From contig NZ_BAYA01000039.1 of NCBI RefSeq assembly GCF_000685015.1, forward strand, positions 1 through 54,101: DNA of 54,101 nt, written 5' to 3'. The notes under the pieces were generated by a model, which was not told the DNA's origin, did not search any database, and saw only the letters and a list, made by a program, of their open reading frames with translations. Both the position numbers and the translations under genes were made by a program. The stretch is from Paraburkholderia bannensis NBRC 103871. GTDB taxonomy: Bacteria; Pseudomonadota; Gammaproteobacteria; Burkholderiales; Burkholderiaceae. This document shows positions 45,624 through 54,101 of this stretch, piece by piece (positions within the stretch are counted from its first letter, which is position 1; each line of letters opens with the position of its first letter).

Positions 45624-45660
45624 AAAAAAGGCGGCGCCCTTTCGGGTCGCCGCCTTTTTT
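45624..45660. terminator. Terminator of maeB
   Basis: Long stem AAAAAAGGCGGCG / CGCCGCCTTTTTT with an inner CCC-TTTC-GGG helix, 32 bp past the maeB stop on the minus strand. Confidence 0.92.
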
Positions 45661-45692
45661 CTCCGGGTTTATCCGGACGGATCTAGCGTCGC

Positions 45693-47978
45693 TTAATCGC
45701 GATTAGCCTGGAGCACCGTGAGTGCAGCCATATTGATGATGCGTCGCACCGTCGAGCTCGACGTGAGGATGTTCACCGGCGCATTCACGCCCAGCAGGAA
45801 CGGGCCAACCGCCACGTTGCTGCCTGCGCCCGTCTTGAGCAGGTTGTAGGCGATGTTGCCCGAGTCCACGTTCGGGCAAACCAGCAGGTTCGCCGAGCCT
45901 TGCAGACGCGAATGCGGCAGGATGCGCTGGCGCAGCGCTTCGTCGAGTGCGCAGTCGCCATGCATTTCGCCGTCGATTTCCAGGTCCGGCGCCTGTTCGT
46001 TGACGAGCTTGAGCACTTCGCGCATCTTCGTGCCCGACGCCGAGCTGCCCGAGCCGAAGTTCGAGCGCGACAGCAGCGCCACCTTCGGTTGCAGGTTGAG
46101 CCATTCCATCTGGCGTGCGGCCGCGAGCGTGAATTCGGCGATCTGCTCGGCGTTCGGGTTGTCGTTGATGTGCGTATCAACGATTGCAACCGTGCGCTTG
46201 TCGAGCAGCAGAATGTTCATCGCCGCGTAGGTCTTGGCGTTGCGCTGCATGCCGATCGCTTCGTCGACGAAACGCAGGTGGTCATGGTACGCACCGACCG
46301 TACCGCAGACCATGCCGTCGGCGTCGCCCAGGCGCACCATCATCGCGCCGATCAGCGTGAGACGGCGGCGCATTTCCACGCGCGCCATTTCCTTCGAAAT
46401 GCCGTCGCGGCAACGCAGTTCCCAGTACGTCGTCCAGTACTGATGGAATCGTTCGTCGTACTCAGGATTGGTGACTTCCACATCTTCGCCCAGCTTCAGG
46501 CGCAGGCCGAACTTCTCGATACGCGCAAGCAGCACTTCCGGACGGCCGATCAGGATCGGGCGTGCGAGCTTTTCGTCGACGATCACCTGAACCGCGCGCA
46601 GCACGCGCTCTTCCTCGCCTTCCGCGAAGACGATGCGCGACTTCGCGCCGTCGCGCACGAACTGCTTGGCAGCCGCGAAGATCGGCTTCATGAACGCGCC
46701 CGAGTGGTACACGAACTGTTGCAGCTCGTTCGTGTAGGCAGCGAAGTCGTCGATCGGACGCGTCGCCACGCCGTCTTCCATCGCAGCCTTCGCCACAGCC
46801 GGAGCGATACGCACGATCAGGCGCGAATCGAACGGCTTCGGAATCAGGTATTTCGGGCCGAAGCGCAGGTCATAGGCGCCGTAGGCGGCCGCGACCGAAT
46901 CGTTCAGCTCTTCTTCCGCGAGCTTGGCGATCGCGTGCACCGCCGCGATTTCCATGTTGCGCGTGATGGTCGTTGCGCCCACATCGAGTGCGCCGCGGAA
47001 AATGTACGGGAAGCACAGGACGTTGTTGACCTGGTTCGGGAAGTCCGAACGGCCCGTGGCCAGCACTGCGTCCGGGCGCGCTTCGAGCGCGACTTCCGGG
47101 AAGATTTCCGGCGTCGGGTTAGCAAGCGCCAGGATCAGCGGCTTGTCGGCCATCTTCTTGACCATGTCGGCCTTGAGCACGCCGCCCGCCGACAGGCCGA
47201 GGAACACGTCCGCGCCTTCGATCACTTCGGACAGCGAGCGCGCCGACGTATCCTGCGCGAAGCGCTCCTTGTCCGGATCCATCAGCGTCGTGCGGCCTTG
47301 ATAGACCACGCCGTCGATGTCCGTCACCCAGATGTTCTTGAGCGGCAGGCCCAGGTCGACCATCAGGTCGAGACAGGCCAGCGCCGCCGCGCCCGCGCCC
47401 GAGGTCACGACCTTGACCTTGGTGATGTCCTTGCCGATAACCTTCAGACCATTGAGGAACGCCGCCGAAACGGTGATCGCCGTGCCGTGCTGATCGTCGT
47501 GGAAGACCGGAATCTTCATGCGCTCGCGCAGCTTGCGCTCGACCGTGAAGCAGTCCGGCGCCTTGATGTCTTCCAGATTGATGCCGCCGAAGGTGGCTTC
47601 GAGGCTGGCGATGATGTCGACGAGCTTGTCCGGATCGCTTTCGGTGACTTCGATGTCGAACACGTCGATGCCGGCGAACTTCTTGAACAGGACTGCCTTA
47701 CCTTCCATGACCGGCTTCGACGCCAGCGCGCCGATGTTGCCCAGACCGAGCACGGCCGTACCGTTCGTGATCACGCCCACCAGGTTGCCGCGCGCCGTGT
47801 AACGGAACGAGTTCTGCGGATCGGTGACGATCTCCTCGCAGGCCACTGCCACGCCCGGCGTATAGGCGAGCGCGAGGTCGCGCTGGGTGACGAGCGGCTT
47901 GCTGGCCGTCACCGAGATCTTGCCCGGGGTGGGGAATTCGTGATATTCGAGGGCGGCCTGGCGATCGGTCTTGTTCAT
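45693..47978 (-). CDS. maeB: NADP-dependent malic enzyme (MaeB type, with phosphotransacetylase-like domain)
   Basis: 761 residues in two parts. The N-terminal ~430 residues are malic enzyme: YHEFPTPGKISV, LAYTPGVAVACEEI, FKKFAGIDVFDIEV, FHDDQHGTAITVSAAF and GAGAAALACLDLM (NADP site). The C-terminal ~330 residues resemble phosphate acetyltransferase and serve as a regulatory domain (acetyl-CoA control in MaeB). It converts malate to pyruvate, CO2 and NADPH. The ATG at 47978 is chosen over a GTG three codons earlier. A single gene, divergent from the LysR gene at 48213. Confidence 0.95.
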   Translation of the reverse strand: MNKTDRQAALEYHEFPTPGKISVTASKPLVTQRDLALAYTPGVAVACEEIVTDPQNSFRYTARGNLVGVITNGTAVLGLGNIGALASKPVMEGKAVLFKKFAGIDVFDIEVTESDPDKLVDIIASLEATFGGINLEDIKAPDCFTVERKLRERMKIPVFHDDQHGTAITVSAAFLNGLKVIGKDITKVKVVTSGAGAAALACLDLMVDLGLPLKNIWVTDIDGVVYQGRTTLMDPDKERFAQDTSARSLSEVIEGADVFLGLSAGGVLKADMVKKMADKPLILALANPTPEIFPEVALEARPDAVLATGRSDFPNQVNNVLCFPYIFRGALDVGATTITRNMEIAAVHAIAKLAEEELNDSVAAAYGAYDLRFGPKYLIPKPFDSRLIVRIAPAVAKAAMEDGVATRPIDDFAAYTNELQQFVYHSGAFMKPIFAAAKQFVRDGAKSRIVFAEGEEERVLRAVQVIVDEKLARPILIGRPEVLLARIEKFGLRLKLGEDVEVTNPEYDERFHQYWTTYWELRCRDGISKEMARVEMRRRLTLIGAMMVRLGDADGMVCGTVGAYHDHLRFVDEAIGMQRNAKTYAAMNILLLDKRTVAIVDTHINDNPNAEQIAEFTLAAARQMEWLNLQPKVALLSRSNFGSGSSASGTKMREVLKLVNEQAPDLEIDGEMHGDCALDEALRQRILPHSRLQGSANLLVCPNVDSGNIAYNLLKTGAGSNVAVGPFLLGVNAPVNILTSSSTVRRIINMAALTVLQANRD

Positions 47979-48212
47979 GTTCCTCACTCTGATGATGGGC
48001 CCCGCGCACGGTCGGCGCGGCGGTCATGTTCGAATGAGGCGATTCTAGAGAGCCGTCATAAGCTGCCCATTTTGATTTAGTATGGGGCCATTATTTTTTC
48101 ATGATGCCTCCCCCAATCCCGAACCGGCCAACGGCGCGGGCATGGCGGGCATCCCCAGCCTCACCTGGCGGGTCTCCTGTCCCCCGCCGCCCGTCACCCG
48201 GACAAGCGGATC

Positions 48213-49178
48213 GTGTCGTTCAGTATCGAAGAAGTCACCCGGCGCCTCAATTCGCGCCTCAAAATGCGTCATCTGGTGCTGCTGCTGCAGATCCGCCAGC
48301 ACGGCTCCCTCACGCGCGTGGCCGAGCACATGGCCACCAGCCAACCCGCCGTGACCAACGCGCTCGCCGAAATGGAGAGCATGTTCGGCGCGCCGCTGTT
48401 CGAGCGCTCGCCGCGCGGCATGACGCCCACGCCGCTGGGCAACGTGGTGCTGGCCCGCGCCCAGGCCATGCTGCACGACCTCGACCACCTCGCGCGCGAT
48501 ATCGAAGCCGTGGTCGCGGGCCATGCCACGCGCCTGCATGTGGGCGTGATTCCGTTCATTTCGGGGCGCACGCTGGCCACGGCGATTCGCCTCGCGCAGT
48601 CGCGCCTGCCGCAGCGCGTCACCATGACGATCCACGAAGGCACCAGCGACGCGTTGCTGCCGCAACTGCGCGACCACACGCTCGATCTCGTGATCGGGCG
48701 GGCGTCGGCCACGGTCGATGTCACGCAATTGCGCTTCGAGGTGCTGTATCAACAGACGCCAAGGCTGATCGCCAGCCGGCGCCTGGCGGCGCGGCTCGGG
48801 CGCAGCAAGGCGAACTGGCAAAAGCTCGCGGAACTCGACTGGATCCTGGGCGCGCCCAACACGCCGATCCGCGAGCAGATTTCCGATCTCTTCCTGCACG
48901 CGGGCGTGGCGCCGCCGGTGCCGATCATGGAGAGCTACACGTCGCGCCTGATCGGCGAGATGATCGCGGCGAACGAGAACGCCGTCTCCATCGTGCCCGC
49001 CGATATCGCCGAGGAACTCGTGCATATCGCAGGCGTCGCGATCGTGCCGTACACCTTCGACTGGACGCTACCGCCCATCGCCCTCTTCACGCGCGCGGGC
49101 GTGCTGCGCGAAGTGGACGGCGTATTCGGGCAGGCGCTGCGCGAGCTTTATCTGGAAGCGGAAGCCGCGCGGCGTTGA
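48213..49178 (+). CDS. LysR-type transcriptional regulator
   Basis: 321 residues, starting from a GTG. The HTH reads LKMRHLVLLLQIRQHGSLTRVAEHMATSQPAVTNALAEME, followed by LFERSPRGMTPTPLGN, typical of the GbpR-like LysR branch. An effector-binding domain follows (LHVGVIPFISGRTLATAIRLAQ). Divergent from maeB and so a candidate regulator of it, though maeB promoters are often controlled by other means. The effector is unknown. Confidence 0.92.
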   Translation: MSFSIEEVTRRLNSRLKMRHLVLLLQIRQHGSLTRVAEHMATSQPAVTNALAEMESMFGAPLFERSPRGMTPTPLGNVVLARAQAMLHDLDHLARDIEAVVAGHATRLHVGVIPFISGRTLATAIRLAQSRLPQRVTMTIHEGTSDALLPQLRDHTLDLVIGRASATVDVTQLRFEVLYQQTPRLIASRRLAARLGRSKANWQKLAELDWILGAPNTPIREQISDLFLHAGVAPPVPIMESYTSRLIGEMIAANENAVSIVPADIAEELVHIAGVAIVPYTFDWTLPPIALFTRAGVLREVDGVFGQALRELYLEAEAARR

Positions 49179-49205
49179 GGTTTTAGCCCTTGGTTTTTAG
49201 CGGTT

Positions 49206-50012
49206 TTATGCCGATGCGATGGGTTGCTGCGCGGGCTCCAGCAACTCGTGTTCGAGTTCTTCGAGTTCGAGTGCGTGCGTCCTGTCGTGATCGAGCAACT
49301 CGCGCACTAGCTCTTCCAACGTCATCCGACGCACGCCGTCACGCAGGCCGCAGCGCGCCAGTTGCTCCGGTGTCAACCGCCGGAGGGACGTGCAAAGCCG
49401 CTGCCGGTTGGCCGCGAATTCGTCCCGCGCCGACGCCAGATCCTGCGCCATATAGTTGCGCTCCTGCGCGATAGTCGTGCCGTCGACCGATTCGATCAGC
49501 GGCAGATCGGCCTTGCGCACTGCGCTAAAGCGGGCGGCGAATATGGCGTCCAGGTCGCGCAAATGGCAAGCGTGTTCGAGCAGCGAAAAGCCCGTGCCTT
49601 GCGGGCGGCGCGTCCAGAGCGCATGCGGCACGCGGGCGACCAGCGAGGCAAAACGCTCGGGCATTGCGGCGAGCGCGTCGATCACACCGGCGAACGGCAG
49701 GCTCACCGGCTGGGCGCTGAAGACCGCGCCGTAGCTGAACAACGTGCCGCCGACGCGCCCGCGCGCCTGCACGACTTCGTGCCCGTGACGCCGCATCACC
49801 TCCGCCACCATCGCGCCGCAAAACTGCCGCGCGGTTTGATCCTGCTCGATTTCTGGAAACTTCAGGGCGATTTCGTCGGTAATCGCTGAAACCGCCGCCA
49901 CTCCGACGCGCGAGAGCACGGCGTATTCGACGTAGCGCTGGGGTGCGTCGATCAGCGCTTCGAGCTGGGTGGCTAGCGCGGTCGTTCGGAAACGGTCGAA
50001 GCGGGAGTGCAT
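49206..50012 (-). CDS. DinB-like protein with an extra N-terminal domain
   Basis: 268 residues. The C-terminal half (from ~115) fits the DinB/YfiT four-helix bundle: FSLLEHACHLRDLDAIF with one histidine, and later ELLDHDRTHALELEELEHELLE with the HxxxH pair, the usual metal triad. The N-terminal ~100 residues (starting MHSRFDRFRTTALATQLEAL and including GRVGGTLFSYGAVF) are not recognised. DinB-fold proteins are often thiol-dependent transferases. A perfect 10-bp inverted repeat lies 25 bp upstream of the start. The gene is convergent with the LysR gene. Confidence 0.75.
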   Translation of the reverse strand: MHSRFDRFRTTALATQLEALIDAPQRYVEYAVLSRVGVAAVSAITDEIALKFPEIEQDQTARQFCGAMVAEVMRRHGHEVVQARGRVGGTLFSYGAVFSAQPVSLPFAGVIDALAAMPERFASLVARVPHALWTRRPQGTGFSLLEHACHLRDLDAIFAARFSAVRKADLPLIESVDGTTIAQERNYMAQDLASARDEFAANRQRLCTSLRRLTPEQLARCGLRDGVRRMTLEELVRELLDHDRTHALELEELEHELLEPAQQPIASA

Positions 50013-50036
50013 GGGGGCGGCCTTATGGTCAATTTT

Positions 50037-50061
50037 GTAACGTATCGATATGATACGTTAC
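50037..50061. promoter_or_regulatory. Palindromic operator upstream of the DinB-like gene
   Basis: Arms GTAACGTATC (50037-50046) and GATACGTTAC (50052-50061) are perfect inverted repeats with a 5-bp spacer. The 25-bp length is typical of TetR-type or similar dimeric repressors. It overlaps the expected leftward promoter; no regulator gene is adjacent. Confidence 0.75.
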
Positions 50062-50344
50062 TGGTTGAGCGTAAGGCAATTGTGGGATGGGGTGCGAGGC
50101 GGTGATGCGGGGGTTGCTCGTGTTGGTATGCCCGGTAGTTAGTGAGGCGACTCGCGCGCTGCTGAGTCACGCTGCGCGCTGAGTCGGCCGGAGCGTCCAC
50201 TCGCCGACGCACTGATGAGAGACGGTGAGACCGTAGCCGGCCAGAGGCAGTCGTCGAAAGAATCCCCGCAAACGACTGCTTCAGCTTGAGTTGCTGCCGT
50301 TCATCGTCGATCCACCAACTGACGACGTCCGACAGGAAACGGCT
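50062..50344. other. Gene-free boundary between core region and A/T-richer segment
   Basis: About 280 bp with no supported gene; frames here have poor codon use. Codon composition of the next gene to the right differs from the left flank, so a junction of an acquired segment may lie in this stretch. No integrase, direct repeat or tRNA end was seen. Confidence 0.4.
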
Positions 50345-52111
50345 TTATCCCGCGCTCTTCTCATGACCTCCGAAAAGCAGATTCCCTATACACCAAAGGG
50401 CGTAGCCGAAGTTGCTAATCAACTGCTCGCCTTGCCGCAGATACGACGCCGAGGTGTCGATGCCGGCGAGCTTAAGAGCTTCGTCGATCTTGGAGCTCGT
50501 CGGATGTGCGTCGCCAAGGCGCATGTCGTAGGCGCCAGCGATGGCAGCGAAGACCTCGCGTGCGCGAGCCTCCCCGGCCTTCTGTGCCACGATGTTCTGC
50601 AGCAACTTGTTAGAACCCAGTTTCTCCTTGTCGGTGTGGTTTGACAGCTTTCGAAGAGAGCGTACGTCGAGTCGGTCGGAGAAGATGCGAACGAGCTCCT
50701 TGGCCAGCCGCAAGAGCGACGCCTGGTCCTTGCTCGAAAAGCGAGAGACGTGCTGCATCGACGGCACATCGTCAATTTCATGTGAAAACAGCGACACACT
50801 GAACGTCTTGCAGAAGTCGGTCTCCAGCAACCGCATGTACCCAAACAGCATTTCCTCTACGGCATTGGTCTCCGCTGGCTGCGCCTTGACCTGTGAGGCG
50901 AGGAGTTCCGCGCTGACTTTCCCCTCCGGCGCAATGTTATTCGCGGTCCAGAGGAACTGCTCCCACGCGGGCAGCCTAGCAATGTCGTAAGCATAGACTG
51001 TGATGAGATCCGAGGCATTGATACCGAAATGGGTCGAATACCCCGAAGTGGATTTGATTGCGCCGGTTTCAGCCGTGTACCACTTTAGGGTGAAGCCTCG
51101 GTGGCTCAGTAGGTCATTGACCACGGACGGGCGGAACCAGAGCCACCGGCCGATGTCTTCGTCGTTGAGCTCCGCCGAGAACTTGCGCGAGCCGTCAGTA
51201 TCGACGAGGAAGTACGGCAGATTCTGATCCTCGTCCCCACGCACACGCGTGCTCTTTTCCTGATGCTCGATCCACTCATCTCGCCAGAACTCGCCTTCGA
51301 CACGCACGCCGGGGTAGCCGCTTCGATGGCCCCTGGCGCTCTCTGAGGCGGTGTTATCGTTCGTCTCGCGCCCCATGACCGGAGCGTCTTCCTCCTCGTC
51401 GATGTCGGTACGCCACATACGGAACGACGCCCAGCTTCCGCCGAACACTGCGTTCAGCTCCTTGATGCGCAGCTCGTACCTTCCTCCTTCACGCTGCTCC
51501 TGGATCTCGCTAAGGCCGGCATAGGGGCTGTTCTTGAGTTCGACCACGTTCTCGACGCGCTGTCGGTAATAGGACAGGCGCAGGGAAAGACCCCGTGCGG
51601 CTAGATAGTCCATCAGGAATTCGCGCTTGATTTCTATCAGGCGATGGCTGCCATCGCTGTCAACCGTCTCCCTGGCGACTACAACAAAGTCCTCTTCCGG
51701 CCTGACCCAGTGCGGCCCCTCCTTAATCAGGCGAAGCGCCACGACCAAGTCCGGATTCAGGATCCACTGCCGGCCACCGACCACGGGCTGCGGATGCTCG
51801 AAAACGAGGTTGACCCCAACGGGCTCTTTGTCGTTGTACTGATACTCGTCGATCGGCGAGTAATGGCCGTCCGAATACGCATGTGGTGCTACCGTGCGCC
51901 CGATGCCGATGTCGCTCCAACTCAAACGCTCGGCTAGCTCGTGATGCTGCTTGGGAAAAGCCACCGAGCCGCAAGCGAATACGTCGCTGACATACCCCAC
52001 TTCCGTCACGTTGCCCTTCTCGTCATTGAGCGACGCACGAAGGGGTACCCAGGTCGCTCGCGAAAACGGTCGCCGAATTTCAGAGGCGTGAAGAATCCAG
52101 GCTTCGTTCAT
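50345..52111 (-). CDS. Unrecognised 588-residue protein
   Basis: I do not recognise a family. It starts MNEAWILHASEIRRPFSRATWVPL and has no signal peptide or membrane segment. The N-terminal half is rich in aromatic and charged residues with beta-like blocks (WILNPDLVVALRL, RLIEIKREFLMDYLAARGLSLRLSYYRQ, FFRPSVVNDLL-like). The C-terminal half is helical and charged (residues ~400-588). Codons are more A/T-rich than in the genes to the left, as expected for acquired DNA. It lies next to a HEPN-STAND gene, which makes a role in phage defence or island biology possible but unproven. The gene looks complete. Confidence 0.8.
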   Translation of the reverse strand: MNEAWILHASEIRRPFSRATWVPLRASLNDEKGNVTEVGYVSDVFACGSVAFPKQHHELAERLSWSDIGIGRTVAPHAYSDGHYSPIDEYQYNDKEPVGVNLVFEHPQPVVGGRQWILNPDLVVALRLIKEGPHWVRPEEDFVVVARETVDSDGSHRLIEIKREFLMDYLAARGLSLRLSYYRQRVENVVELKNSPYAGLSEIQEQREGGRYELRIKELNAVFGGSWASFRMWRTDIDEEEDAPVMGRETNDNTASESARGHRSGYPGVRVEGEFWRDEWIEHQEKSTRVRGDEDQNLPYFLVDTDGSRKFSAELNDEDIGRWLWFRPSVVNDLLSHRGFTLKWYTAETGAIKSTSGYSTHFGINASDLITVYAYDIARLPAWEQFLWTANNIAPEGKVSAELLASQVKAQPAETNAVEEMLFGYMRLLETDFCKTFSVSLFSHEIDDVPSMQHVSRFSSKDQASLLRLAKELVRIFSDRLDVRSLRKLSNHTDKEKLGSNKLLQNIVAQKAGEARAREVFAAIAGAYDMRLGDAHPTSSKIDEALKLAGIDTSASYLRQGEQLISNFGYALWCIGNLLFGGHEKSAG

Positions 52112-52627
52112 AGGTTGATTCCCTAGGTGATGTCAGCAACTGCTACTCTGATCCAACAGCCCATGTCGGAATTATGTGGGGCCTGCTCGCTAATCGTAGA
52201 TTAGGTGGTCAGAGCCGCAACATACAAATTGGTCAGGAGGACCGTACCAGAAAGCTGTCACGGACAAGCGCCAGACTTTGCCGGCGGCGGCTCGCGGGTA
52301 GTTTTATAGGAGCGACCGCTATGGTGGAGACCGCTATCCGCTACTCAGCAGTCGTTCGCAAACGGACGTCGGGTGCCCGCTATGGGTCGAGTTGCGCACG
52401 TCAGCTGAACCACTCGCGGCCGCATCGATGCAAACCGCATGCGTCCGTGCCCGGCCAAGAACCGCAATGTGCAACCTATCCTCGGGCGACCGCTTTAGGA
52501 ACGTGTACCGCCGTTCCCTGGCTTGCCTAGACTTTCACCAAAATGCTAGGCGCGTCATTTAAATAGCGACAGGTAGTGCCGTACAATACGGGTCTCGTTG
52601 ATCAACGGCCAGATAACAAGGATATGT
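52112..52627. other. Intergenic region of the accessory segment
   Basis: About 515 bp between divergent genes. Open frames over it have no protein-like composition. It contains a short inverted repeat CTAATC-GTA-GATTAG near 52190-52205 and imperfect direct copies of GACCGCTAT around 52315-52340. It may hold both promoters or a decayed gene. Confidence 0.45.
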
Positions 52628-54101
52628 ATGAAAGCGCGGCTTATAACCCTTTTGGATGATGCGCATTCGTTGGCGTCTGGTCCGGAGCGTCGCGCGGCGC
52701 ACACGGCCGTATTTCGTATTCTTGTCCAACACGTCTGTCTCGTATTGGCCGAACTGATTCTAGAAATGCGTCGTCGAACGCCGACAAGGCAAAACGAATC
52801 TCCTTTGCCGGTTGAAAGCCTTAGGATGCCGGCCGACGGCACCCTTGTTTCGGCAATATTGGATTTGCTTGTTATTGCTGAGAACGAGCATCTTCCAGGA
52901 TATAGCAGGGCCATATGGAAGGATTCGAGTGAAAATCGGAACTGTTGGTCGATCCTGCCCGCTGGTCAGAGGAAAAATGCTGAACGGTTGATGCAAACGC
53001 TCGTTACCGTCCGAAACGATGGCGTCGAAGGGCACGGGATTGCTGGCGAGGGGGATTACGATGCAGAAAGCGATGCGATTCGGTTTCTATTAGAAAAATT
53101 TGCGCCACTCCTTCCGACAATAGACCCGTGCGGCGAGAAATTCTCGCTTACCCTTCCGAATGGTGAGGTATATCCCATAAGGCTTTTGAAGCCATTTGGC
53201 GGGAATTTGATTTGCTATCGCAGTATCAAGCGATCGACTGCCGGGCGCTGTGTAGTAAAAGCCCAAGTAGAGAGGGGCTGGTTTCGGCGCGACGAAATTT
53301 CGTACGAGACTTTAGATATATTTGAAACTGGAATAAGCGGTGAAATTAACCGGTACGAAATAATCAGGACGAGTTCCGAAGAATGGTCACCTCTAGCGTT
53401 ATTGCCGGCTCGATTGACAGAGGAATTCACAGGTCGGCAAAAAGAGATCGATGAATTGCTCGATTGGCTCGACGACACCGAATCTCGCGCGTGCATGCTC
53501 TATGGAGATGGGGGAATTGGCAAAACCACCTTGACAGTTGAATTTGTCCGAAGAGTCATCGAAGGGCAGATTCGATCCGACTATCGGCCGGAATTGATTA
53601 CGTTCTACACTGCCAAGAAGACTAGATGGGGTTTGAATGGCCTGGAAATCATTCGGCTAACGGATGTCGGCGTTGCTGATGTGGCGACCTTCATACCTCG
53701 GGCGTTGGAAGGAGGGAGCCTAGATCGGTCTTGGTACAGCAAGTCACCCGATGTTCTCATTCAAATGCTCTCCAGTTATCTCGGCGAAACATGGGGTGTC
53801 AATCGAGACTCGCATTTGCTGATTCTCGACAATACCGAAACGATGGCGACGAATGCTGATGAAATTCGCATTCTCGCGAAGCAGATTCGCGAGCTTTCGC
53901 GGCGCGTCGGGCGTGTATTGCTAACGTCTAGGAGGCGAGAAGCAATTGAAGCTCGACATATCGAAATCAAGCCCTTAGAAGAGGGAGAGTCGCTTGAGTT
54001 CTTGCGAGTTCGGGGCCGAAATTTGGGGCGAAAGTCAATCGTAGATGCGGGAGACAGCACTCTTAAACGGTATGCACGCTTGCTCGGAAATAAGCCACTA
54101 G
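52628..54101 (+). CDS. HEPN-like / NB-ARC STAND NTPase, 3' end beyond window
   Basis: Open for 491 codons from the ATG at 52628 to the window end, so the C-terminus is missing. Residues 1-150 are mostly helical and contain VRNDGVEGH with Arg129 and His136 spaced as in the RN-x-H motif of HEPN ribonucleases. A beta-rich linker (~165-270) follows. Then comes an NTPase: FTGRQKEIDELL, Walker A GDGGIGKTT (293-301), Walker B LLILDN with Asp401, LLTSRRR and, at the very end, LLGNKPL resembling the NB-ARC GxPL motif. STAND proteins with HEPN effectors are proposed abortive-infection systems. The effector and NTPase calls are from motifs; the repeat sensor domain would lie outside. Codons are A/T-rich, suggesting transfer. 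Confidence 0.75.
   Translation, partial: MKARLITLLDDAHSLASGPERRAAHTAVFRILVQHVCLVLAELILEMRRRTPTRQNESPLPVESLRMPADGTLVSAILDLLVIAENEHLPGYSRAIWKDSSENRNCWSILPAGQRKNAERLMQTLVTVRNDGVEGHGIAGEGDYDAESDAIRFLLEKFAPLLPTIDPCGEKFSLTLPNGEVYPIRLLKPFGGNLICYRSIKRSTAGRCVVKAQVERGWFRRDEISYETLDIFETGISGEINRYEIIRTSSEEWSPLALLPARLTEEFTGRQKEIDELLDWLDDTESRACMLYGDGGIGKTTLTVEFVRRVIEGQIRSDYRPELITFYTAKKTRWGLNGLEIIRLTDVGVADVATFIPRALEGGSLDRSWYSKSPDVLIQMLSSYLGETWGVNRDSHLLILDNTETMATNADEIRILAKQIRELSRRVGRVLLTSRRREAIEARHIEIKPLEEGESLEFLRVRGRNLGRKSIVDAGDSTLKRYARLLGNKPL

Noticed and set aside
45900..48080. A very long open frame (726 codons) antisense to maeB
   Set aside because: It is the mirror of a high-GC gene; maeB is a clear full-length enzyme and the antisense product has no protein-like features. 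The same holds for long frames antisense to the rhamnose transport genes, rhmD, the phospholipase and the chemoreceptor.
52174..52530. 118-codon frame in the accessory intergenic region
   Set aside because: No ribosome site, composition not protein-like, no motif.

Overview
The window is GC-rich, densely packed chromosomal DNA from a betaproteobacterium, most likely Burkholderiales of the Paraburkholderia/Caballeronia type. The evidence is a complete aerobic benzoyl-CoA (box) gene set, a non-phosphorylative L-rhamnose locus, many LysR-type regulators, a phosphocholine-specific phospholipase C, a hybrid malic enzyme, and high-GC codon use with AGGAG-type ribosome binding sites. No rRNA, tRNA, CRISPR array or insertion sequence was found.

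Layout. (1) 0.2-3.6 kb: SDR, nitroreductase, ketopantoate-reductase-family protein, PaaI-type thioesterase. (2) 3.7-11.3 kb: benzoate degradation by the box route. boxC-boxB-boxA run leftward. The regulator boxR (HTH plus shikimate-kinase-like domain) also points left, and benzoate-CoA ligase points right. Benzoate is activated to benzoyl-CoA, epoxidised by BoxA/BoxB and ring-opened by BoxC. The semialdehyde dehydrogenase (BoxD) is not in the window. (3) 11.6-15.4 kb: an Lqs/Cqs-type alpha-hydroxyketone quorum-sensing locus: sensor kinase lqsS overlapping response regulator lqsR, convergent with autoinducer synthase lqsA. About 800 bp without a gene follows, then a GGDEF diguanylate cyclase. 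(4) 17.8-31.1 kb: small stress-type proteins, an orphan response regulator, LysR, phospholipase C, TetR, Rrf2, an NDH-2-like flavoprotein, an MFS/SDR pair sharing a motif with the TetR promoter, small DUF proteins, a secreted esterase, an unrecognised small gene behind a consensus LexA box, and a glycine-zipper protein. (5) 31.2-32.8 kb: a chemoreceptor.

(6) 33.1-45.5 kb: L-rhamnose utilisation. rhaM, a lactonase and an ABC importer (rhaT, rhaP, rhaQ, rhaS) run leftward from a promoter region shared with a divergent LysR regulator. A second leftward set encodes rhamnose dehydrogenase, L-rhamnonate dehydratase, an MFS carrier, an SDR and a fumarylacetoacetase-fold hydrolase. Together these can import rhamnose and convert it to pyruvate and lactate without kinase or aldolase. 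(7) 45.7-50.0 kb: malic enzyme maeB, another LysR regulator and a DinB-like protein behind a long palindrome.

(8) 50.3-54.1 kb: composition changes to more A/T-rich codons with sparse genes. Here lie an unrecognised 588-residue protein and, cut by the window end, a protein with an RNxxxxxH HEPN-like motif followed by an NB-ARC/STAND NTPase. This looks like the edge of an accessory island with a candidate anti-phage gene.

The most interesting parts are the Lqs locus, the HEPN-STAND gene with its unknown neighbour, the LexA-controlled unknown gene, and several clear operator-like palindromes that point to undescribed regulons.
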